A stretch of DNA of 64,000 bases from Blastomonas sp. SL216 (GTDB lineage Bacteria > Pseudomonadota > Alphaproteobacteria > Sphingomonadales > Sphingomonadaceae): NCBI GenBank assembly GCA_026625625.1, contig CP113055.1, positions 2,358,501-2,422,500 on the forward strand, in the 5' to 3' direction. Below the pieces are notes generated by a model. That model saw only the letters and a list, made by a program, of their open reading frames with translations, was not told the DNA's origin and made no database searches. Positions 9,477-19,310 of the stretch are shown piece after piece (position 1 is the first letter of the stretch; each line of letters starts with the position of its first letter). Both the position numbers and the translations under genes were made by a program.

Positions 9477-10325
9477 TTAGGCGTCCCAGAGCGGTGCCAG
9501 GATGGCCGCCGGGTCCTTCAGCACCTCGGGCTTGCGCGCGGCGGTCGCCTCCAGCCAGGCCGGCGGCAGCGAATCCGGATGCGCATTCTGGCGGCCGATG
9601 CCGCTGGCGGTGAGGTGGCCGGGCCGGTCGCCCATGCCCAGCCACGGCCGCCAGGACACGACATTGGTATAGCTGACGTCCGAGGTGACCCGCGTTGCGC
9701 CGGGCTTCATCAGATCGCCCTTGCGCGCGTGCAGCACGGTGTTGTCCGAATAGCGGAAGGGCTTGCTCGCGCCCGGGAACATCGCGGCAGAGCGCATCTG
9801 TTCGCTCACCCAGACATCGTCGCCGCGCACGACAAAGGGCAGCACATCATGTTCGATGGTAAGGCCGGGAATGGGTTTGGGGAGATGGAAGGACAGGTCC
9901 CGCCCGAAGATCGAGGCCGAGGGCTGGAAGCCGCCGCTAGGCACCGTGCAGTCCTGATTGGTATAGGGGTTGCGGAACGTATCCATCGCCTTGCCGGTCG
10001 CCGGATCGGTGAACCAGGCAAGCTCGAAGCTGACCGAGCGATAGGAGCCATCGTCCAGCCGCCGGGTGCGCGAGAACACGGCGGAGGAGACTCCGAACAG
10101 CGGCGTCATCTGGTCCTCGACCACGCCGAAATAGCTGGCCTGCACCCAGTTGGTGATCAGATCCTCGTCGAGTGCGCAGCGCATCATCATGAAGGTACGC
10201 TGGCGGCCTTCGGGGCTGGTCACGTCAAGCGCCGGTCCCGATGGAGCGGCGAGCAGCCGTGCCGGAGCCGAGAGGGCAGCGCCGGTTGCAAGCATTCCGG
10301 CAAGGGCTTCACGGCGGCGGATCAT
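9477..10325 (-). CDS. DUF1838-type exported protein, copy 2
   Basis: 282 residues from the ATG at 10325, with GAAGGA upstream. The N-terminus MIRRREALAGMLATGAAL looks like a Tat signal. The central region (YFGVVEDQMTPLFGV, then TGKAMDTFRNPYTN) corresponds to YGVRDNEKVKPLF and TGKIMDSWKNPYTGE in the protein at 4528-5553. It is shorter and lacks the Pro-rich tail of that paralogue. It lies directly downstream of TonB receptor 1 on the same strand, with a 70-bp gap, so it may be expressed with that receptor. Confidence 0.75.
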   Translation of the reverse strand: MIRRREALAGMLATGAALSAPARLLAAPSGPALDVTSPEGRQRTFMMMRCALDEDLITNWVQASYFGVVEDQMTPLFGVSSAVFSRTRRLDDGSYRSVSFELAWFTDPATGKAMDTFRNPYTNQDCTVPSGGFQPSASIFGRDLSFHLPKPIPGLTIEHDVLPFVVRGDDVWVSEQMRSAAMFPGASKPFRYSDNTVLHARKGDLMKPGATRVTSDVSYTNVVSWRPWLGMGDRPGHLTASGIGRQNAHPDSLPPAWLEATAARKPEVLKDPAAILAPLWDA

Positions 10326-10395
10326 GGCTGGCGGTCCTTCATGCGGCCAAATCAAAAGGGGCACAGATCCGGCGCGGACCTGTGCCCCAGGGGTA

Positions 10396-12996
10396 TCAGA
10401 ACTTCACGCCCGCCGTGACACCAAAGCGGCGACGCTCACCCAGATAGGCTTCCGGGATCGAGAAGGCCGACGGGAAACCGGCGCGCGGCTGGTTGATCGC
10501 GTTCTGCACATAGGTCTCGTCGAGCAGGTTGTTGGCCCAGAGCGAGAAGCTGTAGCGGTCGCTTTCGATGCCGATCCGGGCGTTGACCAGGGTGCGCTCG
10601 CCAAAGCTGATCGTGTTGATCAGGTTGTTGAACGCAGGGCCGCTGTAGTTGACATCGACCCGGCCCTTGAAAGCCCAGTCATCCGACAAGGGCACGTTGG
10701 CAACAGCATGCAGGTTCCACTGCGTCTTGACCGAGCGCTGCGGGCGCAGGCCTTCCAGCGTCGGGACGAACTGGGTGCCGCCATTGGCGGTGGGCACCGC
10801 GATGATTGCCGGACAGCCGGGCGCACTGCCGAAGGTCGCAGCCGTGGTACCGGTGCGGCACTGCGGAATCTGCGATCCATCATAGGCGCCGGGGCGGAAC
10901 TTGGGATCGGAATAGATGAAGCTGCCGCCGATCGAGAACATGTCCGTGATGTCCCAGTCGGCCTGTATTTCGACACCCTTGGCGCGCAGGGCGCCAGCAT
11001 TCTGCACGATGCGCACCGGGTTCACCGCGGTCGGGTTCTGGGTGAATGCCGAAATCTGCGCATCCTTCCAGTCAACATAGAAGAACGAACCGTTGATCGT
11101 CACCCGGCGGTCGAACAGGCGGCTCTTGAAGCCGGCCTCGTAGGTCCAGTTGGTTTCTTCCTCATAAGGCACTTCGCTCGCCAGGATGCCGGTCGCGCTG
11201 ACCGGGTTGGCGGTGTTGAAGCCGCCCGAACGCACGCCCTTGGCCGCCGAGGCATAGAGCAGGATGTCCTCGGTCGGACGGTAATCGAGCGTGAAGCGCG
11301 GGGTGAAGCTGTTGAAGGTGCGCTTGAAGATCGGGCCGATCACCGGGAAGGTGCCCGCCGCCGGGATGGTCGTGCCGTTGATCAGCTGGTTAATGCGCGG
11401 CGCGGAGGTCGGGTTGGAAATCGAGAAGACCTGCGCCTGCTTCACGTCCGAATTGTAGCGCGCTTCGGCATTGAAGCGGAAGTCGCCGAGTTCATAGCCG
11501 ACAGCACCGAAGATCGAGAAGGTCTTGGTGCTGGCCCGCGAATAGTTGCCAAAGACCTGGCCGAGGTTGCTGTCGGGCACCAGGAAGATGTTGGCGGTAA
11601 AGTCATACGGGCCGACGCCGGTCGCCGCCGGCGTGGCAAGCTGGTTGACCTGCACCAGCCGCTCGTTGGCGGCCAGGCCGGCCCCATCGGCACCAAGGCC
11701 GCCTGCGGCGAGCGGGATGCGCGAGTTGAAATAATAGCCGCCCAGGATCCACTGGAACGGCGATTCATTGTCCGACTGGATCCGGATTTCCTGGCTGAAG
11801 GTCCGCACCCGCTCGACCGTGCCGATCGACAGGTTGACGCGCGTCAGCCGGGTATAGGGCGCATTGGCGAAATTGGTGCCGCAGCTGGGGTTGGTGGCAT
11901 TGCCCAGCGTGCAGACGCCGAACTGGGTGCCGCCCGAGGTCAGGTCGTAATCGCTGGTGCCGCGATTGTCGGCCCAGGTGAAACCGGTCACGCTGGTCGC
12001 CTTGACGCCCTTGATCCGGCCTTCCAGCGTCAGCGAGACCTGCTTGTTCTTGGCGACGGTATCCTTGAGCAGCGGAGAGACATCGCTCACCTTTTGCGGC
12101 TGAAGCTCGCCGCAGAACAGCAGCGGAATGCCGGTTGCGGCATTGACGTTGCCGCAATTGAGGCTGCGGACGGGCAGGCCGTAAACCGGCGACACTTCAG
12201 CCTCCGAATGCGTGACAAAGCCGGACAGCAGCGCGCGGAAATGCTCGCTCGGTTCGAATTCGAGCGCGCCGGAAATGGCGTATTTCTCGAACCCGCCCAG
12301 ATTGTCGCCGCGGGCTCCGGCATTGGTGCCAAAGCCGTCATAGGTGACATAGCCACCCGCCACGCGTGCGCGCAGCGTGTCGCTGATCGGCACCGACAGC
12401 GCGCCGCGAATACGATAGTCCTCGTCGACCCCGGCGGTGACCTGCAGGCTGCCGGAGAGATCGCGGCTGGGCTTGCCGGTGCTGATCGCCATCGCGCCGG
12501 CAAAGGTCGATCGGCCGAACAGCGCGCTCTGCGGGCCCTTGGCGATTTCGATCTGGCCGACATCGAGCACCGAGATGATGTCGATGGTGTTGCGGCTGGT
12601 CTGGTAGATACCGTCGATGAACACGCCGACATTGGCCTCGACGTTCAGGTCGTTGGCGGTGTTGCCGGGGGCGAGACCGCGGATATAGATCGTCTGCGTA
12701 TTGCCGCCCGCGATATTGTTCATCACGATGCCGGGCGTCGAATTGCCCAGATCGGCCAGCGTCTGGATGTTGCGCTCGGCCAGGTCCTCGGCCGAAAATG
12801 CGTTGATGACGATCGGCACGCTCTGGACGTCCTCGTCGCGCTTGCGCGCCGTCACCACGATCTCGGACCGGTTGCCTTCATCTTCTGCCGCCGCCGCGTC
12901 CTGCGCGCTGGCGGGGGCCGCGATGGCGATGCCGCCCAAGGCGACGCCGGAGAGAAGTACCGAACGGGCCAGGCCCGATGCGCTCAAAACTTTCAT
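10396..12996 (-). CDS. TonB-dependent outer-membrane receptor 1
   Basis: 866 residues from ATG 12996 with GGGGGA upstream. Signal peptide ending near APASAQ, a plug domain opening with EIVVTARKRDEDVQSVPIVI and NSTPGIVMNN, then a 22-strand barrel region ending in an aromatic residue (GVTAGVKF), as expected for BAM-assembled barrels. It resembles the large sphingomonad receptor group that imports organic substrates rather than classical siderophores; the ligand is not identifiable. The DUF1838 gene follows. The 319-bp upstream region is shared with the divergent lyase gene. Confidence 0.93.
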   Translation of the reverse strand: MKVLSASGLARSVLLSGVALGGIAIAAPASAQDAAAAEDEGNRSEIVVTARKRDEDVQSVPIVINAFSAEDLAERNIQTLADLGNSTPGIVMNNIAGGNTQTIYIRGLAPGNTANDLNVEANVGVFIDGIYQTSRNTIDIISVLDVGQIEIAKGPQSALFGRSTFAGAMAISTGKPSRDLSGSLQVTAGVDEDYRIRGALSVPISDTLRARVAGGYVTYDGFGTNAGARGDNLGGFEKYAISGALEFEPSEHFRALLSGFVTHSEAEVSPVYGLPVRSLNCGNVNAATGIPLLFCGELQPQKVSDVSPLLKDTVAKNKQVSLTLEGRIKGVKATSVTGFTWADNRGTSDYDLTSGGTQFGVCTLGNATNPSCGTNFANAPYTRLTRVNLSIGTVERVRTFSQEIRIQSDNESPFQWILGGYYFNSRIPLAAGGLGADGAGLAANERLVQVNQLATPAATGVGPYDFTANIFLVPDSNLGQVFGNYSRASTKTFSIFGAVGYELGDFRFNAEARYNSDVKQAQVFSISNPTSAPRINQLINGTTIPAAGTFPVIGPIFKRTFNSFTPRFTLDYRPTEDILLYASAAKGVRSGGFNTANPVSATGILASEVPYEEETNWTYEAGFKSRLFDRRVTINGSFFYVDWKDAQISAFTQNPTAVNPVRIVQNAGALRAKGVEIQADWDITDMFSIGGSFIYSDPKFRPGAYDGSQIPQCRTGTTAATFGSAPGCPAIIAVPTANGGTQFVPTLEGLRPQRSVKTQWNLHAVANVPLSDDWAFKGRVDVNYSGPAFNNLINTISFGERTLVNARIGIESDRYSFSLWANNLLDETYVQNAINQPRAGFPSAFSIPEAYLGERRRFGVTAGVKF

Positions 12997-13315
12997 GATC
13001 TCAATCCCCCAAATGGACACCTGGCCTGGTGACTTTTCCCTTCTGCTCCGTTATGCGCCGCGCCACGACGCCCGGATCGAACATGCCGCCTGTCTCATTG
13101 TCCGGACAGGCTTGCTCCTGACAGGGCAGATGAGCGCATGAACCCCTCGCTTCATGCAAATCCGCGTCGGCCATCTATCCGCCTGTCGGTCATTAGCCGC
13201 CGCTTCCTGCTGCCGGAAGACCGCATGGCGGATAGACGGACGCAGCCAGAAGGTGCAGCGGAGCCGCCAGCGGCATCGGCCGCCCCTCCCCAATGGAGAC
13301 AAAGGACTCAATCGC
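12997..13315. promoter_or_regulatory. Divergent regulatory region of TonB receptor 1 and the lyase
   Basis: 319 bp without a convincing gene. It contains the perfect palindrome TGTCCGGACA at 13099-13108 with extra CCTGTC and GACAGG half sites at 13089-13094 and near 13119, so a symmetric regulator could bind here. No promoter consensus could be fixed with confidence. Confidence 0.35.
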
Positions 13316-14182
13316 ATGGCCAACCCGATTTTGCGCAAGAAACTCGATTCCGGACGGTTTTTCGTCGTCCCCGGCGTCCAGGACATGATCGCGGCGGTGA
13401 TCGCCAACAAGGTCGGGTTCGATCTGGTCTATGGCACCGGCTATTGGCTCACCGCATCCGCCTATGGCCTGCCCGATGCGGGCATCGCCACCTATACCGA
13501 GATGCGCGACCGCATGGCGACTCTGGTGAAAACCAGCAACGCGGCCGTCATTGCCGATGGCGATACCGGCTATGGCGGGCTGCTCAACGTCCACCACACC
13601 GTGCGCGGCTATGAGGCCGCGGGCGTCACCGCGATCCAGATCGAGGATCAGGAATTTCCCAAGAAATGCGGCCACACCCCCTATCGCCGGGTCATTCCGG
13701 TCGAGGAGATGGTCGAGAAGATCAAGGTCGCCAGCGCCGCGCGCGAGGACAAGGAGAATTTCCTGATCATCGCGCGCACCGACGCCCGGCAGAGCGAGGG
13801 CTTTGACGGCGCGATGCGGCGGATCGAGGCCTATGCCAAGGCGGGCGCCGACGTGCTGTTCCCCGAAGCGCTGGAAAGCGAGGAGGAGATGGCGCGCGCT
13901 TGTGCCCGGTTCGATGTGCCATTGATGGCGAACATGTCGAATGGCGGCTCCAGCCCGGTGCCGGTTGCCGATGTGCTGGCCCAAATCGGCTATGCCTATG
14001 CGATCTACCCCTCGCTGACCTCACTTGCCGCCGCCGCCGCGATGGAAAAGGCGCTGGTCGATCTGAAGACCAAGGGCATCGGCCAGCCCGACGGCCTGTT
14101 CAGCTTCACCGAATTCTGCTCGCTGATCGGGTTCGAGGATGTGTGGGCGTTCGAAAAGCAATGGGGCAAGGCGCAAGGCTGA
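13316..14182 (+). CDS. Isocitrate lyase / PEP mutase superfamily lyase
   Basis: 288 residues from ATG 13316 (AAAGGA upstream); the upstream in-frame stretch is not family-like. The fold signature is present: VPGVQDMIAA, the metal-binding DTGYGG (D83), and KKCGH with the catalytic Cys (C118), the pattern of 2-methylisocitrate lyase, 2,3-dimethylmalate lyase and oxaloacetate decarboxylase-type enzymes. It probably cleaves a 2-hydroxy or 3-carboxy acid to pyruvate plus a small acid, with Mg2+. It converges on a LeuD/LeuC-type pair only 6 bp away, which suggests a joint dehydratase/lyase route. The exact substrate is open. Confidence 0.87.
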   Translation: MANPILRKKLDSGRFFVVPGVQDMIAAVIANKVGFDLVYGTGYWLTASAYGLPDAGIATYTEMRDRMATLVKTSNAAVIADGDTGYGGLLNVHHTVRGYEAAGVTAIQIEDQEFPKKCGHTPYRRVIPVEEMVEKIKVASAAREDKENFLIIARTDARQSEGFDGAMRRIEAYAKAGADVLFPEALESEEEMARACARFDVPLMANMSNGGSSPVPVADVLAQIGYAYAIYPSLTSLAAAAAMEKALVDLKTKGIGQPDGLFSFTEFCSLIGFEDVWAFEKQWGKAQG

Positions 14183-14188
14183 TCCGCA

Positions 14189-14755
14189 TCAGCGCCAGAG
14201 CCAGGGTTGTGCCTGGCGCTGGCGCGCCTCGAACGCCGCGATGGCATCGCCGTCGCGCGCCAGGATGGCAGCGGTCTCGTCCCAGCCGTTGAGCAACGCC
14301 TGGCGCTGCGGTTCGGGGATAGCGAATGCCAGCGGTGGCGTATCGCCCGCCTGGATGGTGCACTGGTGCAGATCGACCGTGAACCTGTCGCCTGCCTGCG
14401 CGGCGCGGTGCAGCCCGGCCACCGCATCATCACCGAGCACCACCGGCAGCACGCCGTTGCGCAGGCAATTGCCGGCGAATATCTCGCCGAAACCGGGCGC
14501 GATGATGCAGCGCACCCCGCAGCCGAGCAATGCCCAGACCGCCTGCTCGCGGCTCGACCCGCAGCCGAAATTCGCGCCAGCAACCAGTATCGGCGCATCG
14601 TTCAGCCTGAAGCCGCGATCGGCAAAGGCATAGGCACCCAGCCCCTCGCGGGCGGTGATCGTCAGGAAGCGCGCCGGATAGATGACATCGGTATCGATAT
14701 TGTCTTCGTCCAGGCTCGCGGCCTTACCCGTGATGCAGGTGAACGGCTCCATCAC
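14189..14755 (-). CDS. leuD: 3-isopropylmalate dehydratase-type small subunit (LeuD-like)
   Basis: 188 residues. The swivel domain is clear: [15 protein letters not shown] near the N-terminus, then [16 protein letters not shown] and [19 protein letters not shown]. It partners the LeuC-like protein to form an aconitase-type (de)hydratase; its ATG overlaps the leuC stop by 4 bp, so the subunits are translationally coupled. No leuA or leuB lies in this window, and the neighbouring lyase hints that the pair may serve a catabolic hydroxyacid rather than leucine synthesis. The symbol reflects homology. Confidence 0.85.
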   Translation of the reverse strand: MMEPFTCITGKAASLDEDNIDTDVIYPARFLTITAREGLGAYAFADRGFRLNDAPILVAGANFGCGSSREQAVWALLGCGVRCIIAPGFGEIFAGNCLRNGVLPVVLGDDAVAGLHRAAQAGDRFTVDLHQCTIQAGDTPPLAFAIPEPQRQALLNGWDETAAILARDGDAIAAFEARQRQAQPWLWR

Positions 14756-16158
14756 GCGTCGCCCATCAGCGTGCGAACATCGGCGATCCGCCCGGTCACT
14801 GCGGCGGCAGCGGCGCTGGCCGGGCTCATCAGATGCGTGCGCCCGCCCTGGCCCTGACGGCCTTCGAAATTGCGGTTGCTGGTCGAGGCGCAGCGCTCAC
14901 CGGGGGCGAGCCGGTCGTCGTTCATCGCCACGCACATCGAACAGCCCGCATCGCGCCATGCAAAGCCGGCAGTGCGGAAGATATCCGCCAGCCCCTCGGA
15001 TTCGGCCTGTGCCTTGGTCGCTGCCGATCCCGGCACGACCATCGCGCGGACGCCATGTGCCACGCTGCGCCCCTGCACCACCAACGCGGCCTCGCGCAGA
15101 TCCTCGATCCGCGAATTGGTGCACGATCCGATGAACACCCGGTCGATGGCGATATCTGCCAGCGCCATCCCCGGCTCCAGCCCCATATAGCCGAGCGCGC
15201 GCGCGATCCGCGCCTGCTCGTCCGGGGCGGCGGATGCGGGATCGGGGACATGGCCGGTCACCGGCGCGCCCTGATCCGGGCTGGTGCCCCAGGTCGCCTG
15301 CGGTGCGAGCGCAGAAACATCAAGCGTCTCGATCCGATCGAATGCCGCATCGCCATCGCTGGCGAGCGTTTGCCAATAAGCGGCGGCGCGCTGCCAATCA
15401 TCGCCCTGCGGCGCACCGGGGCGGCCTTGCAGATAGGCAAAGGTCACCGCATCGGGCGCGACCAGGCCGATGCGGCTGCCCGCCTCGATCGTCATGTTGC
15501 ACAGGGTCATCCGCCCGGCCATGTCCATCGCGGCGATGGCCGGTCCTGCATATTCGACCGCAAAGCCCCGCGCACCGTCCGCACCGATCCTGGCGATCAG
15601 CGCCAGCGCAACATCCTTGGCCGATGCCCAGCGCGGCAGCGTTCCGGTCAGTTCCACCCGCATATTGCGTGCGCGCTTCTGCATCAGGCATTGGCTCGCC
15701 ATCACCGTGCCGCATTCGCTCGCCCCGATGCCGAAGGCGAGCGCCCCGAACGCACCGTGCGTCGTCGTATGGCTGTCGCCGCAGACCAGGGTGATACCCG
15801 GCAGGGTGAAGCCCTGTTCAGGCCCGATGACATGGACGATGCCATGCCCTGCCCCGCTCAACGGGTGATAGCGCACCCCGAAATCGCGAGCATTGCCCTC
15901 AAGCTCGGCCACCTGCGCGGCGGCCACCGGATCGGAGGGAGCCTGATCGCGCGCGCGTGTCGGCACGGCATGATCGGCAACGGCCAGATGCGTTTCCGGG
16001 CGGCGCAGCCCCCGCCCGGCGCTGGCCAGCGCACGGAACGCCTGCGGGCTGCTCACCTCATGGACGAGCTGCCGATCGATATAGAGCAGGTCTTCTCCGC
16101 CCTCGCCGCGCCGGACGACATGCGCGTCCCACAGCTTGTCATAGAGCGTGTGCCCCAT
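14752..16158 (-). CDS. leuC: 3-isopropylmalate dehydratase-type large subunit (LeuC-like)
   Basis: 468 residues, normal LeuC length. The opening [12 protein letters not shown] and ILYIDR-like [12 protein letters not shown] are typical. The [4Fe-4S] ligands are visible as FIGSCTNSR plus the pair in [10 protein letters not shown], and the active-site block [19 protein letters not shown] is intact. Together with LeuD it should isomerise or hydrate a 2- or 3-hydroxy dicarboxylate. Upstream on the same strand, 7 bp away, is a small cytochrome c. Whether this is the housekeeping leucine enzyme or a catabolic paralogue cannot be decided here. Confidence 0.87.
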   Translation of the reverse strand: MGHTLYDKLWDAHVVRRGEGGEDLLYIDRQLVHEVSSPQAFRALASAGRGLRRPETHLAVADHAVPTRARDQAPSDPVAAAQVAELEGNARDFGVRYHPLSGAGHGIVHVIGPEQGFTLPGITLVCGDSHTTTHGAFGALAFGIGASECGTVMASQCLMQKRARNMRVELTGTLPRWASAKDVALALIARIGADGARGFAVEYAGPAIAAMDMAGRMTLCNMTIEAGSRIGLVAPDAVTFAYLQGRPGAPQGDDWQRAAAYWQTLASDGDAAFDRIETLDVSALAPQATWGTSPDQGAPVTGHVPDPASAAPDEQARIARALGYMGLEPGMALADIAIDRVFIGSCTNSRIEDLREAALVVQGRSVAHGVRAMVVPGSAATKAQAESEGLADIFRTAGFAWRDAGCSMCVAMNDDRLAPGERCASTSNRNFEGRQGQGGRTHLMSPASAAAAAVTGRIADVRTLMGDA

Positions 16159-16165
16159 GGCCCCG

Positions 16166-16552
16166 TCAGGGCACAGGCTTCTTGAGATACGCGATCAGCG
16201 CCTTGCGATCGGCGGCATTGGGCAGGCCGGCAAAGGCCATGGTCGTGCCCGGCACCACCGCCTGGGGACGCTGCAGCCATTTGTCGAGCGTCGCCTCGTT
16301 CCAGACGATATTGGCCCCCTTCATCGCGGGCGAATAGCCGAAGCCCGCCACGCTGCCGCCCTTGCGCCCGACAATCGCCTGAAGGTGCGGACCGACCTTG
16401 GCCGGAGCCTTGGACGAAACCGCGTGACAGGCGGTGCAGCGCAGGAACAGGCGCTTGCCGAGCGCCGCCTCATCCTTGGCAGGCGCGGCCAATGCGGCGG
16501 TGCTGGCTGCGCACAGCGCAAGCACGATCAGGGGGCGGAGCATGGCTTTCAT
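16166..16552 (-). CDS. Small class I cytochrome c
   Basis: 128 residues. A signal peptide ([19 protein letters not shown]) directs it to the periplasm. The haem site CTACH is at residues 39-43 and the distal Met ligand in [10 protein letters not shown] (M105), as in cytochrome c550/c2-type electron carriers. It is 7 bp upstream of the leuC-like gene on the same strand. A role as electron acceptor for a periplasmic dehydrogenase is possible but no partner is adjacent. Confidence 0.88.
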   Translation of the reverse strand: MKAMLRPLIVLALCAASTAALAAPAKDEAALGKRLFLRCTACHAVSSKAPAKVGPHLQAIVGRKGGSVAGFGYSPAMKGANIVWNEATLDKWLQRPQAVVPGTTMAFAGLPNAADRKALIAYLKKPVP

Positions 16553-16673
16553 CGGTCATCTCGCATCGACATCAACTGCGCCATGCTTGCCTTGGCGGGG
16601 CGGAGCGGCGGAGCCCCGCTGGCAATCTGACCACCAGTCGGACAATCCGCCGCCATCTCCGCATTCCGGCCGC

Positions 16674-18806
16674 TTATTGACCGACGCCCATTTCGGTCAG
16701 CAGGCGCTGTGCGCCATCGACCTTGTCCATCGTCCACAGCATGAAGCGGCTGTCGACATGGATGGTGCGGTTGATCGCGGCATCATAGGACCAGTCGGAC
16801 ACCACGCCATCCAGCGTGCCATCGAACGCCAGCCCCACGAATTCGCCGCGCGCATTGAGCGTGGCCGATCCGGAATTGCCGTTGGTAATATCGACGGTGG
16901 ACAGATAGTTGACCGGCAGCGTGCCCAGCTTGGCATCGGCATAGCTGCCGAAATCACGCGCCTTGAGCTTGTCGATGGCGGCCTTGGGCGCGTCGAACTC
17001 ACCGCGTCCGGTCTGCTTGGCGACCAGGCCTTCGGCGGTGGTGAACGGCGTCCAGATCAGGCCATCGCGCTGCTTGCCCGTGACCTTGCCATAGGTGAAG
17101 CGCAGCGAGCCATTGGCATCGGGATAGAGCGCGCGGCCCTGTTCCTTGGCAAAGGCGAGCTGCCCCGCCATCACCGCCGAGCGCGCGGCCTGCACGCGGC
17201 CTGCCCGTTCCTTGGCCTTGTCCTCATCGGCCTTCTGGCCCGGATAGGCGGCAACCGCGAGCTGGATGAACGGATCGGTCGAGGCTTCGAACTCGGAGGC
17301 AGGCTTGTCCATCCAGCCGATCCGCTCAGCGGTCTTGCCCAGCTGCGTATCGGCATAGAGCCGGTCCATGCCGATCGAGGCGATCTTCGCTTCGAGCGGC
17401 GCGTTGCGCTTTTCTCCGGCGACCTTGGCATATTCGCCCAGCGCCTGTTCGAGCAGCACGCGGTCCACACCGGCATCAAAGCGCCGCTCAACCTGGGTCA
17501 GCCGCTCGCGCATCGTCAGGCGGTCGCGGTCCTGATAGCCCGGTTCGCGCTGGGCATCGGGCTTTTCGCGCTCCTTGGCCCAGCGATAGAGCAGCTGCGC
17601 CGAGGTCAGCAGCTGCGCGCGGTTGATCGTGGCGAGGCGCAGGCTGTCCACCCGCGCCTGGTTCGATTCCGCGACCAGCGCGTCGAGGTCGGTCAAGGCC
17701 TTGCCATATTGCGCGGTGCGCGCCGGATCCGCCGCGACCCAGGCGCGGAAATCGGCATCGGCCTTGTCCTTGCGGCCCAGCAGGTCGATGGCATCGGCCC
17801 CCGCGATCTCACCCAGCAGCTTCTTCTTGTAATTGTCCGATCCCTTGAGGATCGACGCGTATTTGATCTCGGCGTCCTTGTTGCCCTTCACCGCCTTTTC
17901 GATCGCGGCGGAATAATCCGCGCGCAGCTGCTGGTCGATCGCATAGACCTGTTCGAAATTGTGGCGCACTTCTGCTGCCGTCCAGTGGCGCTGCGTCACG
18001 CCGGGGAAGCCCGCGACCATGACGAAATCGCCTTCCTGCAGCGGCTTGTCGGCAATCTTGAGCCAAGACTTGGGCTTGTAGGGCACATTGTCCTTGGAAT
18101 AGGGAGCCGACGCGCCATCGGGCGCGACATAGGCGCGGTAGAAGCCGAAATCGCCGGTGTGGCGCGGCCACTGCCAGTTATCGGTCTCACCACCGAAATT
18201 GCCGATGCCGCCAGCAGGCGCATAGACCAGGCGCACATCCTTGATCTCGAGCTGCTGCTGCAGGAAATAGGTCTGCCCGCCGAAATAGGGACGAACATCG
18301 CAGCGGCGATTGGCCTGCTTTTCGCATTCGGAAATCAGCGCCTTGCGGTTCGCCTCCAGCCGGTTGTAGCGATCAAGCCCCGAAAGCTTGGCTGTCACGC
18401 CCTTGTTCATTGCTGCGGTCACATCGCGCAGATCCTCGATCACATAGATGCGCGATCCGGGTGCCGCCTGCAGTTCATCGGCATAGCTTTTGGCAAGGAA
18501 ACCATCGGTCAGATAGTCCTGGCCCGGCTTGGAATTATACTGGATCGACCCGTAGACGCAGTGGTGATTGGTCGCGACCAGGCCTTCAGGGCTGACGAAC
18601 GAGGCCGAACAGCCGCCCAGCGAAACGATGGCATTGAGCGGCGCAGCCTTCAGATTGCCGAGATCAGCCGGCGACAGTTCCAGCCCCGCCTCTTTCAGCT
18701 TGTCTCCCAGGGCCGGCGTCTGGCCGGGCAGCCACATGCCCTCTTCGGCCAGGACAGGGGCAGACATCAGCAAGGCGGTAGAGGCAAGCAACAGGGAAAA
18801 GCGCAT
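16674..18806 (-). CDS. S46 family serine peptidase (dipeptidyl-peptidase 7/11 type)
   Basis: 710 residues from ATG 18806 (GGAG eight bases upstream); the frame is open further upstream without family similarity. A signal peptide ends near APVLA. The chymotrypsin-like halves carry the His in TNHHCVYG (81-82) and the nucleophile in NGNSGSATL (S645), with the family landmark SLGGCSASFVSPEG. In this family the residue 18 positions after the catalytic Ser separates DPP7 (Gly, hydrophobic P1) from DPP11 (Arg, acidic P1); here it is Gly in LAFDG, suggesting a DPP7-like preference. It should release dipeptides in the periplasm. Confidence 0.9.
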   Translation of the reverse strand: MRFSLLLASTALLMSAPVLAEEGMWLPGQTPALGDKLKEAGLELSPADLGNLKAAPLNAIVSLGGCSASFVSPEGLVATNHHCVYGSIQYNSKPGQDYLTDGFLAKSYADELQAAPGSRIYVIEDLRDVTAAMNKGVTAKLSGLDRYNRLEANRKALISECEKQANRRCDVRPYFGGQTYFLQQQLEIKDVRLVYAPAGGIGNFGGETDNWQWPRHTGDFGFYRAYVAPDGASAPYSKDNVPYKPKSWLKIADKPLQEGDFVMVAGFPGVTQRHWTAAEVRHNFEQVYAIDQQLRADYSAAIEKAVKGNKDAEIKYASILKGSDNYKKKLLGEIAGADAIDLLGRKDKADADFRAWVAADPARTAQYGKALTDLDALVAESNQARVDSLRLATINRAQLLTSAQLLYRWAKEREKPDAQREPGYQDRDRLTMRERLTQVERRFDAGVDRVLLEQALGEYAKVAGEKRNAPLEAKIASIGMDRLYADTQLGKTAERIGWMDKPASEFEASTDPFIQLAVAAYPGQKADEDKAKERAGRVQAARSAVMAGQLAFAKEQGRALYPDANGSLRFTYGKVTGKQRDGLIWTPFTTAEGLVAKQTGRGEFDAPKAAIDKLKARDFGSYADAKLGTLPVNYLSTVDITNGNSGSATLNARGEFVGLAFDGTLDGVVSDWSYDAAINRTIHVDSRFMLWTMDKVDGAQRLLTEMGVGQ

Positions 18807-19310
18807 CAGGAAACTCCGCAACGGGGCCAGGATCTGGAAGGCCGTCCAGATAGACCGGCTCCAGAAGCGGAGCAAGCGTGGACGTCCGTGGCTGAGCACG
18901 GCGTGAATACCGCAGGTGGAAAAGGCGCTGCAACCGGGCCTCGCCCGACTCGATTCGCGAATCATCGCTAGCGTTCTGGCGCCAAGTTGATTCACAGTAT
19001 CCGGCTAGTAGAAATACGATCCAGATCATCGTTCTGATCACATACCGGATATTAACGCTCACAACCCGCAGGTTAACGTTATCCGTCCACCACTGTAACA
19101 GGCTGGTAACCTGGCCTTCAGCACGAGCCTTTACGCGCGATTAAAACCAAGATTTTATTGCGTAATTTCAAGGTTGGCCGGAATGCCGCCCCGCATGACC
19201 CGTTCGCCTTGCCAGGCCCACCCGTCATCAGGGTTATGGTTCTTCCACCGTTAACCAATATTTGACGAAGAAAGACGTAAAACTTCGTCAAGTTCCGGGG
19301 GGAAAAGACC
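18807..19310. promoter_or_regulatory. 504-bp AT-richer leader region between the S46 peptidase and chemotaxis operon
   Basis: No credible gene on either strand. From about 19000 to 19300 the DNA is clearly richer in A+T than its surroundings, with several TTAAC runs, as expected for divergent promoters of the peptidase (minus) and the chemotaxis operon (plus). It ends in the inverted repeat at 19262-19291. I could not assign a sigma-54 or sigma-28 promoter with confidence. Confidence 0.5.
19262..19291. promoter_or_regulatory. Inverted repeat just before the first chemotaxis gene
   Basis: TTGACGAAG and CTTCGTCAA form a perfect 9-bp inverted repeat around a 12-nt A-rich spacer. It ends 19 bp before the ATG of the STAS gene, directly ahead of its G-rich ribosome-binding site. 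It could be an operator or an mRNA hairpin that governs ribosome access. Confidence 0.55.

Noticed and set aside
10150-13032. A 960-codon plus-strand open frame
   Set aside because: Antisense to TonB receptor 1; low-complexity Arg/Ala/Asp/Gly composition and no family signature.
16434-18971. An 845-codon plus-strand open frame
   Set aside because: Antisense to the S46 peptidase, whose catalytic motifs are clear.
18807-19310. Sigma-54 or sigma-28 promoter of the chemotaxis operon
   Set aside because: Several partial matches but none with both elements and correct spacing.
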